A stretch of DNA of 64,000 bases from G025836975 sp048751585 (lineage in GTDB: Bacteria; Pseudomonadota; Gammaproteobacteria; Burkholderiales; Burkholderiaceae_B): positions 62,001-126,000 of the forward strand of contig NZ_JAZHOB010000006.1 in NCBI RefSeq assembly GCF_048751585.1, given 5' to 3'. The stretch's first letter is position 1, and each line of letters starts with the position of its first letter. Positions 16,390 through 23,971 of this stretch are shown piece after piece. A model generated the notes under the pieces. That model saw nothing but the letters and a program-made list of their open reading frames with translations. It had not been told where the DNA came from and searched no databases. The translations under genes were made by a program, and so were the position numbers.

Positions 16390-16728
16390 TTACGTTGCGT
16401 CCTGGGTATCGGCGCATACGTCGTTTCGAACGGGAAGACATGGATTCCCGCCACAGCAGTTGTCAGTTAAGTATGCCAACAGACTCGTCATCGAGTCGTA
16501 CTTAACTGAATAAAAAACAAATCGGCCCTCTTGACGAGCGCTTAAAAGGTCGGCGTTAACGAGTTCTTTCAGGTGAAAGGACAACGACGATGGTGCAATG
16601 CCCATGGATTCAGCCAGTTGACCAGCCGGCAACCCCGCTGGTCCGGCCTGCACAAGCGTGCGATAGGCAGTTAGGCGAGATTCGTGAGCGATGGCGGCAA
16701 GCGCTTTAACGGCAAGTTTCGTTTCCAT
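16390..16728 (-). CDS. arsR: ArsR arsenic-responsive repressor
   Basis: A 112-residue winged-helix repressor. The helix-turn-helix is LAESMGIAPSSLSFHLKELV. Instead of the CxCxxC of plasmid R773 ArsR, the metal site is probably the C-terminal Cys91-Cys92-x4-Cys97 with Cys105 further on, as in the Acidithiobacillus ferrooxidans type. It should release DNA on binding As(III). It heads the minus-strand ars run and diverges from the glutaredoxin-type arsC. Confidence 0.93.
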   Translation of the reverse strand: METKLAVKALAAIAHESRLTAYRTLVQAGPAGLPAGQLAESMGIAPSSLSFHLKELVNADLLSARQEGRFVFYSVKYDSMTSLLAYLTDNCCGGNPCLPVRNDVCADTQDAT

Positions 16729-16868
16729 ATAACTATAATAGTGGAAATGTTAAACTAATGCTAGTTGAGTCTTTCTATGCCTCTTATGGAAAACGGGACG
16801 TGCAGCAAGTCGCCCCTTCGGTGAGGATTGATTGACTACCGTAGAGATATAGCTTTAAAAGGACCCGT
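16729..16868. promoter_or_regulatory. divergent ars promoter region
   Basis: The 140 bases between arsR (minus) and the glutaredoxin-type arsC (plus) must carry both promoters. The segment next to arsR (16727-16760) is AT-rich, with TATAAT at 16734-16739 and short symmetric A/T runs suited to an ArsR site. I could not define a single convincing operator. Confidence 0.4.
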
Positions 16869-17300
16869 ATGAGCACTATCACGATTTACCATAATCCCGA
16901 CTGCGGGACTTCACGCAATACGCTAGGCTTGATCCGCAATACTGGTATAGAGCCCACCGTCATTGAATACTTGAAAACGCCACCACCGCGTGAAACGATG
17001 GTCGATTTAATTCAAAGCGCCGGGTTAACAGTTCGCCAGGCATTGCGGGAAAAAGGCACGCCATTTCTAGAGCTGGGCCTGGACGATCCGGCGCTCACGG
17101 ATGCGCAATTGCTCGACGCGATGCAAGCGCATCCTATCTTGCTGAACCGACCTTTCGTGGTTACGCCATTGGGGGTTCGGTTATGCCGGCCTTCGGAGCT
17201 GGTTCTGGATATTCTTCCACAGACCCAACAGGGACCCTTTACTAAAGAGGACGGTGACCTCGTTATCGACGAGCTTGGCCAACGCGCGCGCCAACCCTAG
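16869..17300 (+). CDS. arsC: arsenate reductase, glutaredoxin-linked ArsC family
   Basis: A 143-residue protein of the thioredoxin-fold ArsC family, unrelated to the two phosphatase-type reductases on the other strand. The catalytic Cys12 is in YHNPDCGTSRN. The central REKGTPFLEL and later LLNRPFVVTPLGVRLCRPSE carry the arginines that bind arsenate. It uses glutathione and glutaredoxin. Start: ATG after AAAAGGA. It leads the plus-strand arsC-arsH-exporter group. Confidence 0.95.
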   Translation: MSTITIYHNPDCGTSRNTLGLIRNTGIEPTVIEYLKTPPPRETMVDLIQSAGLTVRQALREKGTPFLELGLDDPALTDAQLLDAMQAHPILLNRPFVVTPLGVRLCRPSELVLDILPQTQQGPFTKEDGDLVIDELGQRARQP

Positions 17301-17355
17301 CCGATGCGCCTAAGTCACTTAGCAAGTTCTTTTTTTCGCTAGCTTGAGTATATTT

Positions 17356-18114
17356 ATGACCACCTATTTTTCACCCCCGGATTCGACCTTGCCGATAGTT
17401 GATGAGTCCGCATTAGATACCCCGACTCTTGACAAGCTTTTCTTGCAGGGTGGGGCAACGCACCCACCTCGCATTCTTTTGCTGTACGGTTCGCTGCGCG
17501 AACGCTCGTACAGTCGGCTGCTCACTGAAGAAGCCGCGCGTATTCTGACCCGCCTGGGTGCGGAAACACGAATTTTCGATCCGCATGGTCTACCGCTGCC
17601 GGACAGCGTACCGGCAGATCATCCTAAGGTTGCGGAGCTAAGGGCGTTATCAAACTGGTCGGAAGGGCAGGTGTGGTGTAGCCCTGAACGCCACGGCAAC
17701 TTAACGGGTGTGTTCAAGAGTCAAATTGACTGGCTTCCTCTGGAAGTGGGCAGTGTGCGTCCGACGCAAGGCCGTACGCTGGCGGTCATGCAGGTCAGTG
17801 GCGGATCCCAGTCTTTCAATGCCCTCAATGCGCTGCGTGTACTGGGGCGCTGGATGCGGATGGTGACCATCCCTAACCAGTCGTCGGTTGCGAAAGCCTA
17901 TCAAGAGTTCGATGACGGCGGACGCATGAAGCCTTCACCGTATTACGACCGTGTCGTGGACGTGATGGAAGAGCTGGTGAAATTTACCTTGCTGGTTCGG
18001 GATCGCAGTGATTACCTGACAGACCGGTATAGCGAGCGCAAGGGGGTGGCTGCCGAGGTCGCTCGCTTGGCCGAGCGCGCTATGGAGCATGAGGCTGAGA
18101 CGTCGGGAAGCTAA
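17356..18114 (+). CDS. arsH: ArsH NADPH:FMN oxidoreductase
   Basis: A 252-residue flavoprotein of the NADPH-dependent FMN reductase fold. The FMN phosphate loop is LLYGSLRERSYSRLL, followed by CSPERHGNLTGVFKSQIDW, both typical of ArsH. ArsH oxidises trivalent methylated and aromatic arsenicals to the less toxic pentavalent forms. The ATG at 17356 is chosen; a TTG at 17344 would add four residues. It lies 55 bases after arsC. The 190-base gap to the next gene has no gene. Confidence 0.93.
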   Translation: MTTYFSPPDSTLPIVDESALDTPTLDKLFLQGGATHPPRILLLYGSLRERSYSRLLTEEAARILTRLGAETRIFDPHGLPLPDSVPADHPKVAELRALSNWSEGQVWCSPERHGNLTGVFKSQIDWLPLEVGSVRPTQGRTLAVMQVSGGSQSFNALNALRVLGRWMRMVTIPNQSSVAKAYQEFDDGGRMKPSPYYDRVVDVMEELVKFTLLVRDRSDYLTDRYSERKGVAAEVARLAERAMEHEAETSGS

Positions 18115-18307
18115 ATAAATGGTGAAGTTGCCCAGCTGAGCCTTGGATATAGTCGGCAAACGTAGCTCAGAAGCATATAGGTAGTCAGCCAGCGGCCGGA
18201 AAGAGCTGTGCGAGACAGGGCGGCGGAAAGCGATTATTCTCTCACTGTCCTGGTTGGCACCTTGTTAATTACACCATCCAATCTGGAATGACAAAGCGAT
18301 ACCGAGT

Positions 18308-19291
18308 ATGCAAAGCAAGAGAGAATTACTGGAAAAGCATCAAGTCGGCATCTACTTGAGTTCGGTTGTACTGGCCGCATTGGTCGCTTTTTTAGTACCT
18401 GGCACCACGGTACTTGAATACGGCATCAACCCGGCACTCGCGGTTATGTTGTTTGTGACATTCCTGCAAGTGCCACTGGGCGACCTGGGCCGTGCCTTCG
18501 CTCGCGCCCGGTTTATCGCTGCACTACTCATCACCAATTTTGTAGCCATACCGCTTTTAATAGCTGTAATGATGCAATTCCTGCCGCCCGATTCCTTGGT
18601 GCGACTTGGGGTACTGCTGGTGTTGCTCACGCCGTGCATTGATTACGTAGTGACGTTCTCGCACTTGGGGCGAGCCGATGCCCGTCTGCTGCTGGCCGCA
18701 ACGCCAACGCTCCTGGTCATGCAGATGCTGCTACTACCGGTCTATCTCAGTCTGTTTCTTGGAAACGATGCTGCAGCCCTGGTTCAGCCCGGTCCTTTCA
18801 TCCATGCTTTTGTTTGGCTAATTGCTATTCCGCTTGCTCTGGCCGGTGTCATGCAGCTGTGGGCATTTCGAAGCCGGGCCGGGGAAAGGGCATCAGCTGC
18901 ACTCGGGGTTTTGCCAGTACCGGCGACCGCCGTCGTCTTGTTTATTGTGGTTTTGGCGGTTCTGCCGCAGCTTGGCCCAGCAATTAATGCAGCCTTGGGC
19001 GTGATACCTTTCTACATCGTCTTTGCTATGATCGCTCCCCTGATCGGATGGGGTATCGGCCGGCTGTTCCGCCTCGATGCCGCTGCCGGACGAACCGTCG
19101 CTTTCAGTGCGGGAACGCGTAATTCTCTGGTCGTATTGCCGCTTGCGCTCGCTGTGCCTGGGGCCATACCTGTCTTGCCGGCAGTCATCGTCACGCAGAC
19201 CTTAGTCGAGTTAATTAGCGAACTGATCTATGTTCGGTTAATTGCAAAGCTTGGCGGCACCAGCTCTGCTTCGCTACAAGCTCCCAAGTAG
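18308..19291 (+). CDS. ACR3-like arsenic exporter (BASS superfamily)
   Basis: A 327-residue membrane protein with about ten hydrophobic segments, of the bile acid/ACR3 transporter superfamily. The Cys in LLTPCIDYVVTFSHLGRAD is at the position of the functional ACR3 cysteine, and FSAGTRNSLVVLPLALAVPG matches the segment before the last helices. It is somewhat shorter than classical ACR3 and annotated relatives are usually called arsenic resistance protein, so I give no symbol. It would be a second As(III) exporter next to ArsB. Confidence 0.8.
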   Translation: MQSKRELLEKHQVGIYLSSVVLAALVAFLVPGTTVLEYGINPALAVMLFVTFLQVPLGDLGRAFARARFIAALLITNFVAIPLLIAVMMQFLPPDSLVRLGVLLVLLTPCIDYVVTFSHLGRADARLLLAATPTLLVMQMLLLPVYLSLFLGNDAAALVQPGPFIHAFVWLIAIPLALAGVMQLWAFRSRAGERASAALGVLPVPATAVVLFIVVLAVLPQLGPAINAALGVIPFYIVFAMIAPLIGWGIGRLFRLDAAAGRTVAFSAGTRNSLVVLPLALAVPGAIPVLPAVIVTQTLVELISELIYVRLIAKLGGTSSASLQAPK

Positions 19292-19486
19292 TTAAGAGGC
19301 TCTGAGCATTAAGCACCTCACTCGCGCTTCAGTTCAACGAAGCACAAAGCCTCCACATCGTTGTATGGCTCATCACTGCATCATTAGGAAAAACTGGTCC
19401 GATCATCCGGAGGAAAAGTCTTTGATGACTTGCAGTCTTTTGCGGCGACGACTATGCAGCCTGTGTTCCGGATCTGCATAACCGGC

Positions 19487-20863
19487 TTATGCGCTTTGTT
19501 TGGTCTCCGTCGTCAGGCGTGCGGCCTCAATGTTATGCCGCTTCATTTTTTCCCATAAATTTTTACGTGAAATCTTGAGTGCCTTGGCTGTTTCAGTAAT
19601 ACGCCCTTCATAACGTATCAACATTTCTTCAATGTAAAGCCTTTCGCAAGCATCTTGATAGGTATTGAGGGCAGCATCTTCACCGGGGAAGGATGCTGGC
19701 TGGGACGTCGTGCGCTGCCAATCGGACGAAAAGATATCACTGGGAACTAAAATCGGATTCGGGCTTACCAGACAGGCATGCTCGATTCTGTTGTGCAGCT
19801 CGCGGATATTGCCTGGCCACGAATATTCTTGCAGTCGCAATTGCGTTAGCGGATGCAAGGATTTGGGCGGCTCGTTCAGCCGCTGCGCCATCGCGCTGAT
19901 AAAACGCTGTGCTAGCCAATGAACATCTTCAGGCCGTTCCCTAAGAGGTTTGACCTGCAAGGTGACCGCGTTGATTCGGTAATACAAGTCTTCCCGGAAC
20001 AGACGTTCCTTGACCATACTTTCCAGATCACGGTTAGTGGCACACACCAGATCGAATTGTGTTGCGATATCGTGCTCGGCGCCAATACGGCGGATGCGTT
20101 TTTCTTGTAGTGATCTTAGCAAGGTCGCTTGTAAAGGAAGGGAGAGCTCCCCCACTTCATCCAAGAATAGGGTTCCCTTGTTTGCCTGCTCTAGGTATCC
20201 CCGCTTTTGCTTATCTGCTCCGGTGAAAGCACCGCGTTCAAAGCCAAAAAATTCGGCTTCTGCAAGCGTGGGGGCCACCGCCCCACAGTTGACCGCTACG
20301 AACGGACGCTCGGTGTTGGCTGAGTCGGCTCGACGATGAATCAGCCGCGCGAGAACTTCTTTGCCTACCCCTGACTCTCCGGTAATGAGCACTGAGGTTG
20401 CTCGCCCGGCAATTCGAGGCACAAGTTGAGCCAGTTCCTGGGCTGCGGCAGAGACTCCCAGAGTGTTTTCGTCTGATACGTGCGTATTCACGTCATGATT
20501 GGTGGTCAGCTCTCGAACAGATTCCACTAAGCGTGAAAGGTCGAAGGGCTTAGTGACATAATCTCGTACGCCCAGCTTGAGCATGCTTACGGCGCGCTCT
20601 ACCGTGGCGTATGCCGTCATAAGGATGAAGGGCGGAAGGCTGTAGCCATCCTGGAGCATTTGCAAATACAGTGCATCACCATCCAAATCGGCTAGCCGCA
20701 CGTCGCTGAGGATCAGCGCGTAGTCATTTGCAAGGATGGCGGCTCGTGCCTCTTGAGCGCAAAGATGCCGATCTACCTTGAAGCCTTCCAGTTGAAAACG
20801 TTCAACCAGGGACTCGCCCATGATAGGGTCATCTTCAATCAGACAAATATGAGGATTGGTCAT
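19487..20863 (-). CDS. aioR: AioR sigma-54-dependent response regulator
   Basis: A 458-residue NtrC-type regulator. The receiver domain has phospho-acceptor Asp54 (LILSDVRLADLDGD) and Lys105. The AAA+ domain has Walker A GESGVGKE at 162-169, the sigma-54 contact motif GAFTGA at 211-216 and Walker B LFLDEVGEL near 232-240. A Fis-type helix-turn-helix is at the C-terminus (ITETAKALKISRKNLWEKMK). Phosphorylated by AioS, it should activate the sigma-54 promoter of aioBA. It overlaps aioS by 4 bases. Confidence 0.95.
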   Translation of the reverse strand: MTNPHICLIEDDPIMGESLVERFQLEGFKVDRHLCAQEARAAILANDYALILSDVRLADLDGDALYLQMLQDGYSLPPFILMTAYATVERAVSMLKLGVRDYVTKPFDLSRLVESVRELTTNHDVNTHVSDENTLGVSAAAQELAQLVPRIAGRATSVLITGESGVGKEVLARLIHRRADSANTERPFVAVNCGAVAPTLAEAEFFGFERGAFTGADKQKRGYLEQANKGTLFLDEVGELSLPLQATLLRSLQEKRIRRIGAEHDIATQFDLVCATNRDLESMVKERLFREDLYYRINAVTLQVKPLRERPEDVHWLAQRFISAMAQRLNEPPKSLHPLTQLRLQEYSWPGNIRELHNRIEHACLVSPNPILVPSDIFSSDWQRTTSQPASFPGEDAALNTYQDACERLYIEEMLIRYEGRITETAKALKISRKNLWEKMKRHNIEAARLTTETKQSA

Positions 20864-22356
20864 GCTTGGCCCCCCAAAGGCGGCGGAATAATAGGAAGGG
20901 TGACTGTAAATCGGGTGAATCCCGGCTCACTACTCACTTCAATCGTACCGCGTAACTGCGTAATGATCTGGTACGTTACCCACAAGCCGAGCCCATGTGA
21001 ATTACTGTTCCGTGGTGAATCGGCAGGGTACGGTTCGAAGAGATGGGGTAGTGCTGCGTCAGGAATATGCCACCCTGAATTGGATATCTCGATGGTGAGC
21101 GATTCGCATGTGCGTTGAGCCAAGCAGCTGATGCAACCTTCGGGTTCGACGGCATTTTTGGCGTTAAGAAGCAGATTAAGTGTTAGTTGCCGTACTAAGT
21201 GGGCGGGCAGATCAATGGCAAGATCAGGCTGAACATCCCATAACAATCTGGCGTGTCGGGCCTTGAGCTCTGGCTCAATGAGCGTACGTAGATCTTCCCA
21301 ATCGGCCGGTGACATTTGTGAGGCATCAAGGCGTGCTTCTACGAGTAAAGCCCCCACCGTATGGCGTATCTGATTTAAGCCACGGCGCACGAGTTCCACG
21401 GTTTTGGTGGTCAGTTTGTCGGGCGTTCCGTGTGTCTGCAGCGTATCAAGTGCATTGATCATTCCGCCAAGTGGATTATTGATTTCGTGTGCAACCCCGG
21501 CGGCGACCCTTCCTACTGCAGCGAGTCGTTCAGCGGCCACCATCTCGCGCTCGAGCGCCTCTTTGGCTTCAAGCTCGTTCAACATGCCTGAAAACTGCTG
21601 ACTTAGCACGCCTATCTCGTCGGTACCCGACGTATCTAAAGAACGTCGGATGCCGCTTAACGGCTCGCGGCCTACGCGTTTCATTGCTGTTGTTAGTGAA
21701 AGTAGCGGCTGGGCGACTTGGTTGCCCCAAGCCCAGCCCGCTAATAACAACAGAAAAATTCCAGGAATGCTGATCCAAAATACACGGGTGAGCAGATCGG
21801 TAACACGCTGCCGCCAAGCGCTAACATCGTATGAAGCCAACACGTATCCAGCGATCCCTGCGTCGTTAGAGTGAACGACGGTTCCGGCGACCCCCGGCAC
21901 CTGAGAAAAATACCCTGAATACCGGAAGTAGAAGGACTGCGCGGGTTCCCGAAGTGCTGCCACTGCAAGCTTCAGCTCATCGGGCAGGGCCGCAAGCGAT
22001 GTCGAGATCGGATAGTGTTTTGGATTAGACGCTGCATAGACTTTGAAATCCTGGTCTAACATGATGATCGCTTGCAGGCCCGAGATAGGGCCGGTTGCAT
22101 CCACCGGAATATGGATGATTTCGTAGACACGCCAAAGATCATCGCGCCTAAGGGGTTCGCGCACCGATAAGGCCAGCATGCGGGTGAGGGCTTGCGCCCC
22201 TTGACGCATATCCTGGCGCATCGCCAAATATGACATTTGCACGAACGTTGCGGTAACCACAAGTTCAGTGATCAGAATGGCGGCAGCCAGCGCTAATGGA
22301 ACTTTGTACCGATAGCTGATGTGCTGAAATGGGCGCCGCCAGTTGAACGAATTCAT
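20860..22356 (-). CDS. aioS: AioS sensor histidine kinase
   Basis: A 498-residue inner-membrane kinase. Membrane helices lie at about 20-42 and 192-212, enclosing a periplasmic sensor of about 150 residues. A HAMP linker follows, then the phospho-acceptor His290 in VAAGVAHEINNPLGG and the ATPase domain with LLLNAKNAVEPEG and HGLGLWVTYQII. It relays the arsenite signal from the periplasmic binding protein AioX to AioR. It overlaps aioX and aioR by 4 bases each, so the three genes are one operon divergent from aioBA. Confidence 0.95.
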   Translation of the reverse strand: MNSFNWRRPFQHISYRYKVPLALAAAILITELVVTATFVQMSYLAMRQDMRQGAQALTRMLALSVREPLRRDDLWRVYEIIHIPVDATGPISGLQAIIMLDQDFKVYAASNPKHYPISTSLAALPDELKLAVAALREPAQSFYFRYSGYFSQVPGVAGTVVHSNDAGIAGYVLASYDVSAWRQRVTDLLTRVFWISIPGIFLLLLAGWAWGNQVAQPLLSLTTAMKRVGREPLSGIRRSLDTSGTDEIGVLSQQFSGMLNELEAKEALEREMVAAERLAAVGRVAAGVAHEINNPLGGMINALDTLQTHGTPDKLTTKTVELVRRGLNQIRHTVGALLVEARLDASQMSPADWEDLRTLIEPELKARHARLLWDVQPDLAIDLPAHLVRQLTLNLLLNAKNAVEPEGCISCLAQRTCESLTIEISNSGWHIPDAALPHLFEPYPADSPRNSNSHGLGLWVTYQIITQLRGTIEVSSEPGFTRFTVTLPIIPPPLGGQA

Positions 22357-23315
22357 GTCGCACTTGCCGAACGGGCATCCGATTCCAATGTGGTGGTTCC
22401 AGCGACTTGGGTAAGGCTCCGGATGCCATCGTATAAAGAATCAGAGCCGTTTACGAATCGATCAAGCGCCAACCGGTCAAGTATCATTTTTCCATCACGG
22501 CGCTCGTGCATTTGCAACAGTGCCGCATTTAACGCATCAAAGGTGGACGCAGCCATATCCTTGCGTACCACCAGTGGTGGAAAACCGTATTCCGGGGATT
22601 GCCACACTTTGTGTGCGCCAGACGCCCACGCTGGAAACTGCGCAATAATCGTATCCCATACATAACCGTCTACGGCTCCAGCATCTGCCAACCCAGCGGC
22701 CACTGCTTGAACCACGTTGCGATGAGCAAACGTAAAGAATGATCGTCGGAAGAAGGTTGATGGGTCCCGGTGGTGTGCTAACAGTTCAGTGCTGGGGATG
22801 AGAAACCCCGAATTGGATAAGGGATCGCTATAGGCAAAGACTTTACCCTCTAGCTGTGTAATGGCCTCTGTTGTGTCATCGCTGTTTCGAACGATTAAGT
22901 AAGAGCGGTACAAAGGGGTTCCCCGATACTGCGGCACTGCCAATAAGCGCAGCTGCTTTGCATTAAGCACATAGGGGTAGCCGCAAATCCAGGCGGCATC
23001 AATTTGACCACGCAACAAAAGATCAACTATTTCACGATAGCTTCGCCGTTGCACGAATTGAACGGCCTGGCCCAACGTAGTTTGCAGGTCAGCGCGCCAA
23101 ATATCCAATAGCTGGAGTTGATCATCGAGAAAGACAGCCGTGGTGCCAATTCGTAAAGCGACCTGATCAACCGGCTGGCCCCAAGTGGGTGTCGCGTATG
23201 CGCCAACTGCCGCAATACCCGCCGTCAACAGGCGACGACGTACGTTACCGTTTGGTAACGCCTGACTCAAATTGCCTCTGGGCGCGTTACCGTTTGCTCT
23301 CCCCCATACCGCCAT
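22353..23315 (-). CDS. aioX: AioX periplasmic arsenite-binding protein
   Basis: A substrate-binding protein of the PhnD-like type, 320 residues from the ATG at 23315. A twin-arginine-like leader (RRRLLTAGIAAVGAYATPTW) precedes the mature protein starting near GQPVDQ. The single Cys in DAAWICGYPYV corresponds to the Cys needed for arsenite binding in Agrobacterium AioX. It senses arsenite and presents it to AioS. An in-frame GTG at 23360 would add 15 residues, but it falls inside the aioB sigma-54 promoter, so the inner ATG is preferred. Confidence 0.92.
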   Translation of the reverse strand: MAVWGRANGNAPRGNLSQALPNGNVRRRLLTAGIAAVGAYATPTWGQPVDQVALRIGTTAVFLDDQLQLLDIWRADLQTTLGQAVQFVQRRSYREIVDLLLRGQIDAAWICGYPYVLNAKQLRLLAVPQYRGTPLYRSYLIVRNSDDTTEAITQLEGKVFAYSDPLSNSGFLIPSTELLAHHRDPSTFFRRSFFTFAHRNVVQAVAAGLADAGAVDGYVWDTIIAQFPAWASGAHKVWQSPEYGFPPLVVRKDMAASTFDALNAALLQMHERRDGKMILDRLALDRFVNGSDSLYDGIRSLTQVAGTTTLESDARSASAT

Positions 23316-23354
23316 TTCCGTCCTCTCCGCGCGTATCCACTGTTCGTTGTTGCT

Positions 23355-23370
23355 TGGCACGCATATTGCG
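23355..23370 (+). promoter_or_regulatory. sigma-54 promoter of aioBA
   Basis: TGGCACG-CATA-TTGCG matches the -24/-12 consensus TGGCACG-N4-TTGC exactly, with GG at 23356-23357 and GC at 23368-23369. It lies 57 bases before the aioB ATG. It fits control by the adjacent AioR activator with its GAFTGA motif. Confidence 0.93.
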
Positions 23371-23426
23371 TAAGCAGTGTGTACAGGTTACCGACCTCCG
23401 CTCACTGTTTCAAGAGGAATTGCCCC

Positions 23427-23957
23427 ATGTCCGACACGACGAATCTCACCCGACGCGGTTTTCTTAAGCTCAGTGGAGGCAGCGGGGTCGCAGCGGCCGC
23501 TACTTTGGTGCCGTTTACGAGTGCCAATGCTCAGACTGCGTCCGCCGACCCCTCACAAACCACGCTGAACTATCCGAACAAAACGGTCACGGCTGCCCAA
23601 AAGCTTACGGTTGATGCGCCGCTGCCGTTTAGTTACCCCGACGAGCGGTCGCCTTGTACGGCGGTCAAGTTGGGTTCCCCTGTTCCGGGTGGGGTCGGAC
23701 CCGATCGCGATATTGTCGCGTATAGCACGCTGTGCACGCACATGGGGTGCCCGACAATCTATGACAACGGCACGAAAACATTCAAGTGTCCTTGCCATTT
23801 CAGTGAGTTCGATGCAGAGAAGGCGGGCCAGATGATTTGTGGCCAGGCGACAGAGAATCTTCCGCGCGTTCTATTGCGGTATGACGAAGCATCCGACACC
23901 GTATCAGCCGTTGGTATCGACGGGCTGATCTACGGACGCCAAGCAAACATTATTTAA
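23427..23957 (+). CDS. aioB: arsenite oxidase small subunit (Rieske)
   Basis: A 176-residue Rieske iron-sulfur protein. The twin-arginine signal TRRGFLKLSGG near the start directs folded export, with cleavage near SANAQ. Box I is CTHMGC (Cys103, His105) and box II CPCHFS (Cys121, His124). Cys108 and Cys123 are present, so the disulfide of the high-potential form can be made. It passes electrons from the molybdenum subunit to a periplasmic carrier. ATG with AGAGGA upstream. aioA follows after 14 bases. Confidence 0.96.
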   Translation: MSDTTNLTRRGFLKLSGGSGVAAAATLVPFTSANAQTASADPSQTTLNYPNKTVTAAQKLTVDAPLPFSYPDERSPCTAVKLGSPVPGGVGPDRDIVAYSTLCTHMGCPTIYDNGTKTFKCPCHFSEFDAEKAGQMICGQATENLPRVLLRYDEASDTVSAVGIDGLIYGRQANII

Positions 23958-23971
23958 TTAGGATATTCGCC

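Noticed and set aside
23316..23360. Extension of AioX to a GTG start at 23360
   Set aside because: It would place the start inside the sigma-54 promoter and add residues before an already adequate leader; the ATG at 23315 is more likely.
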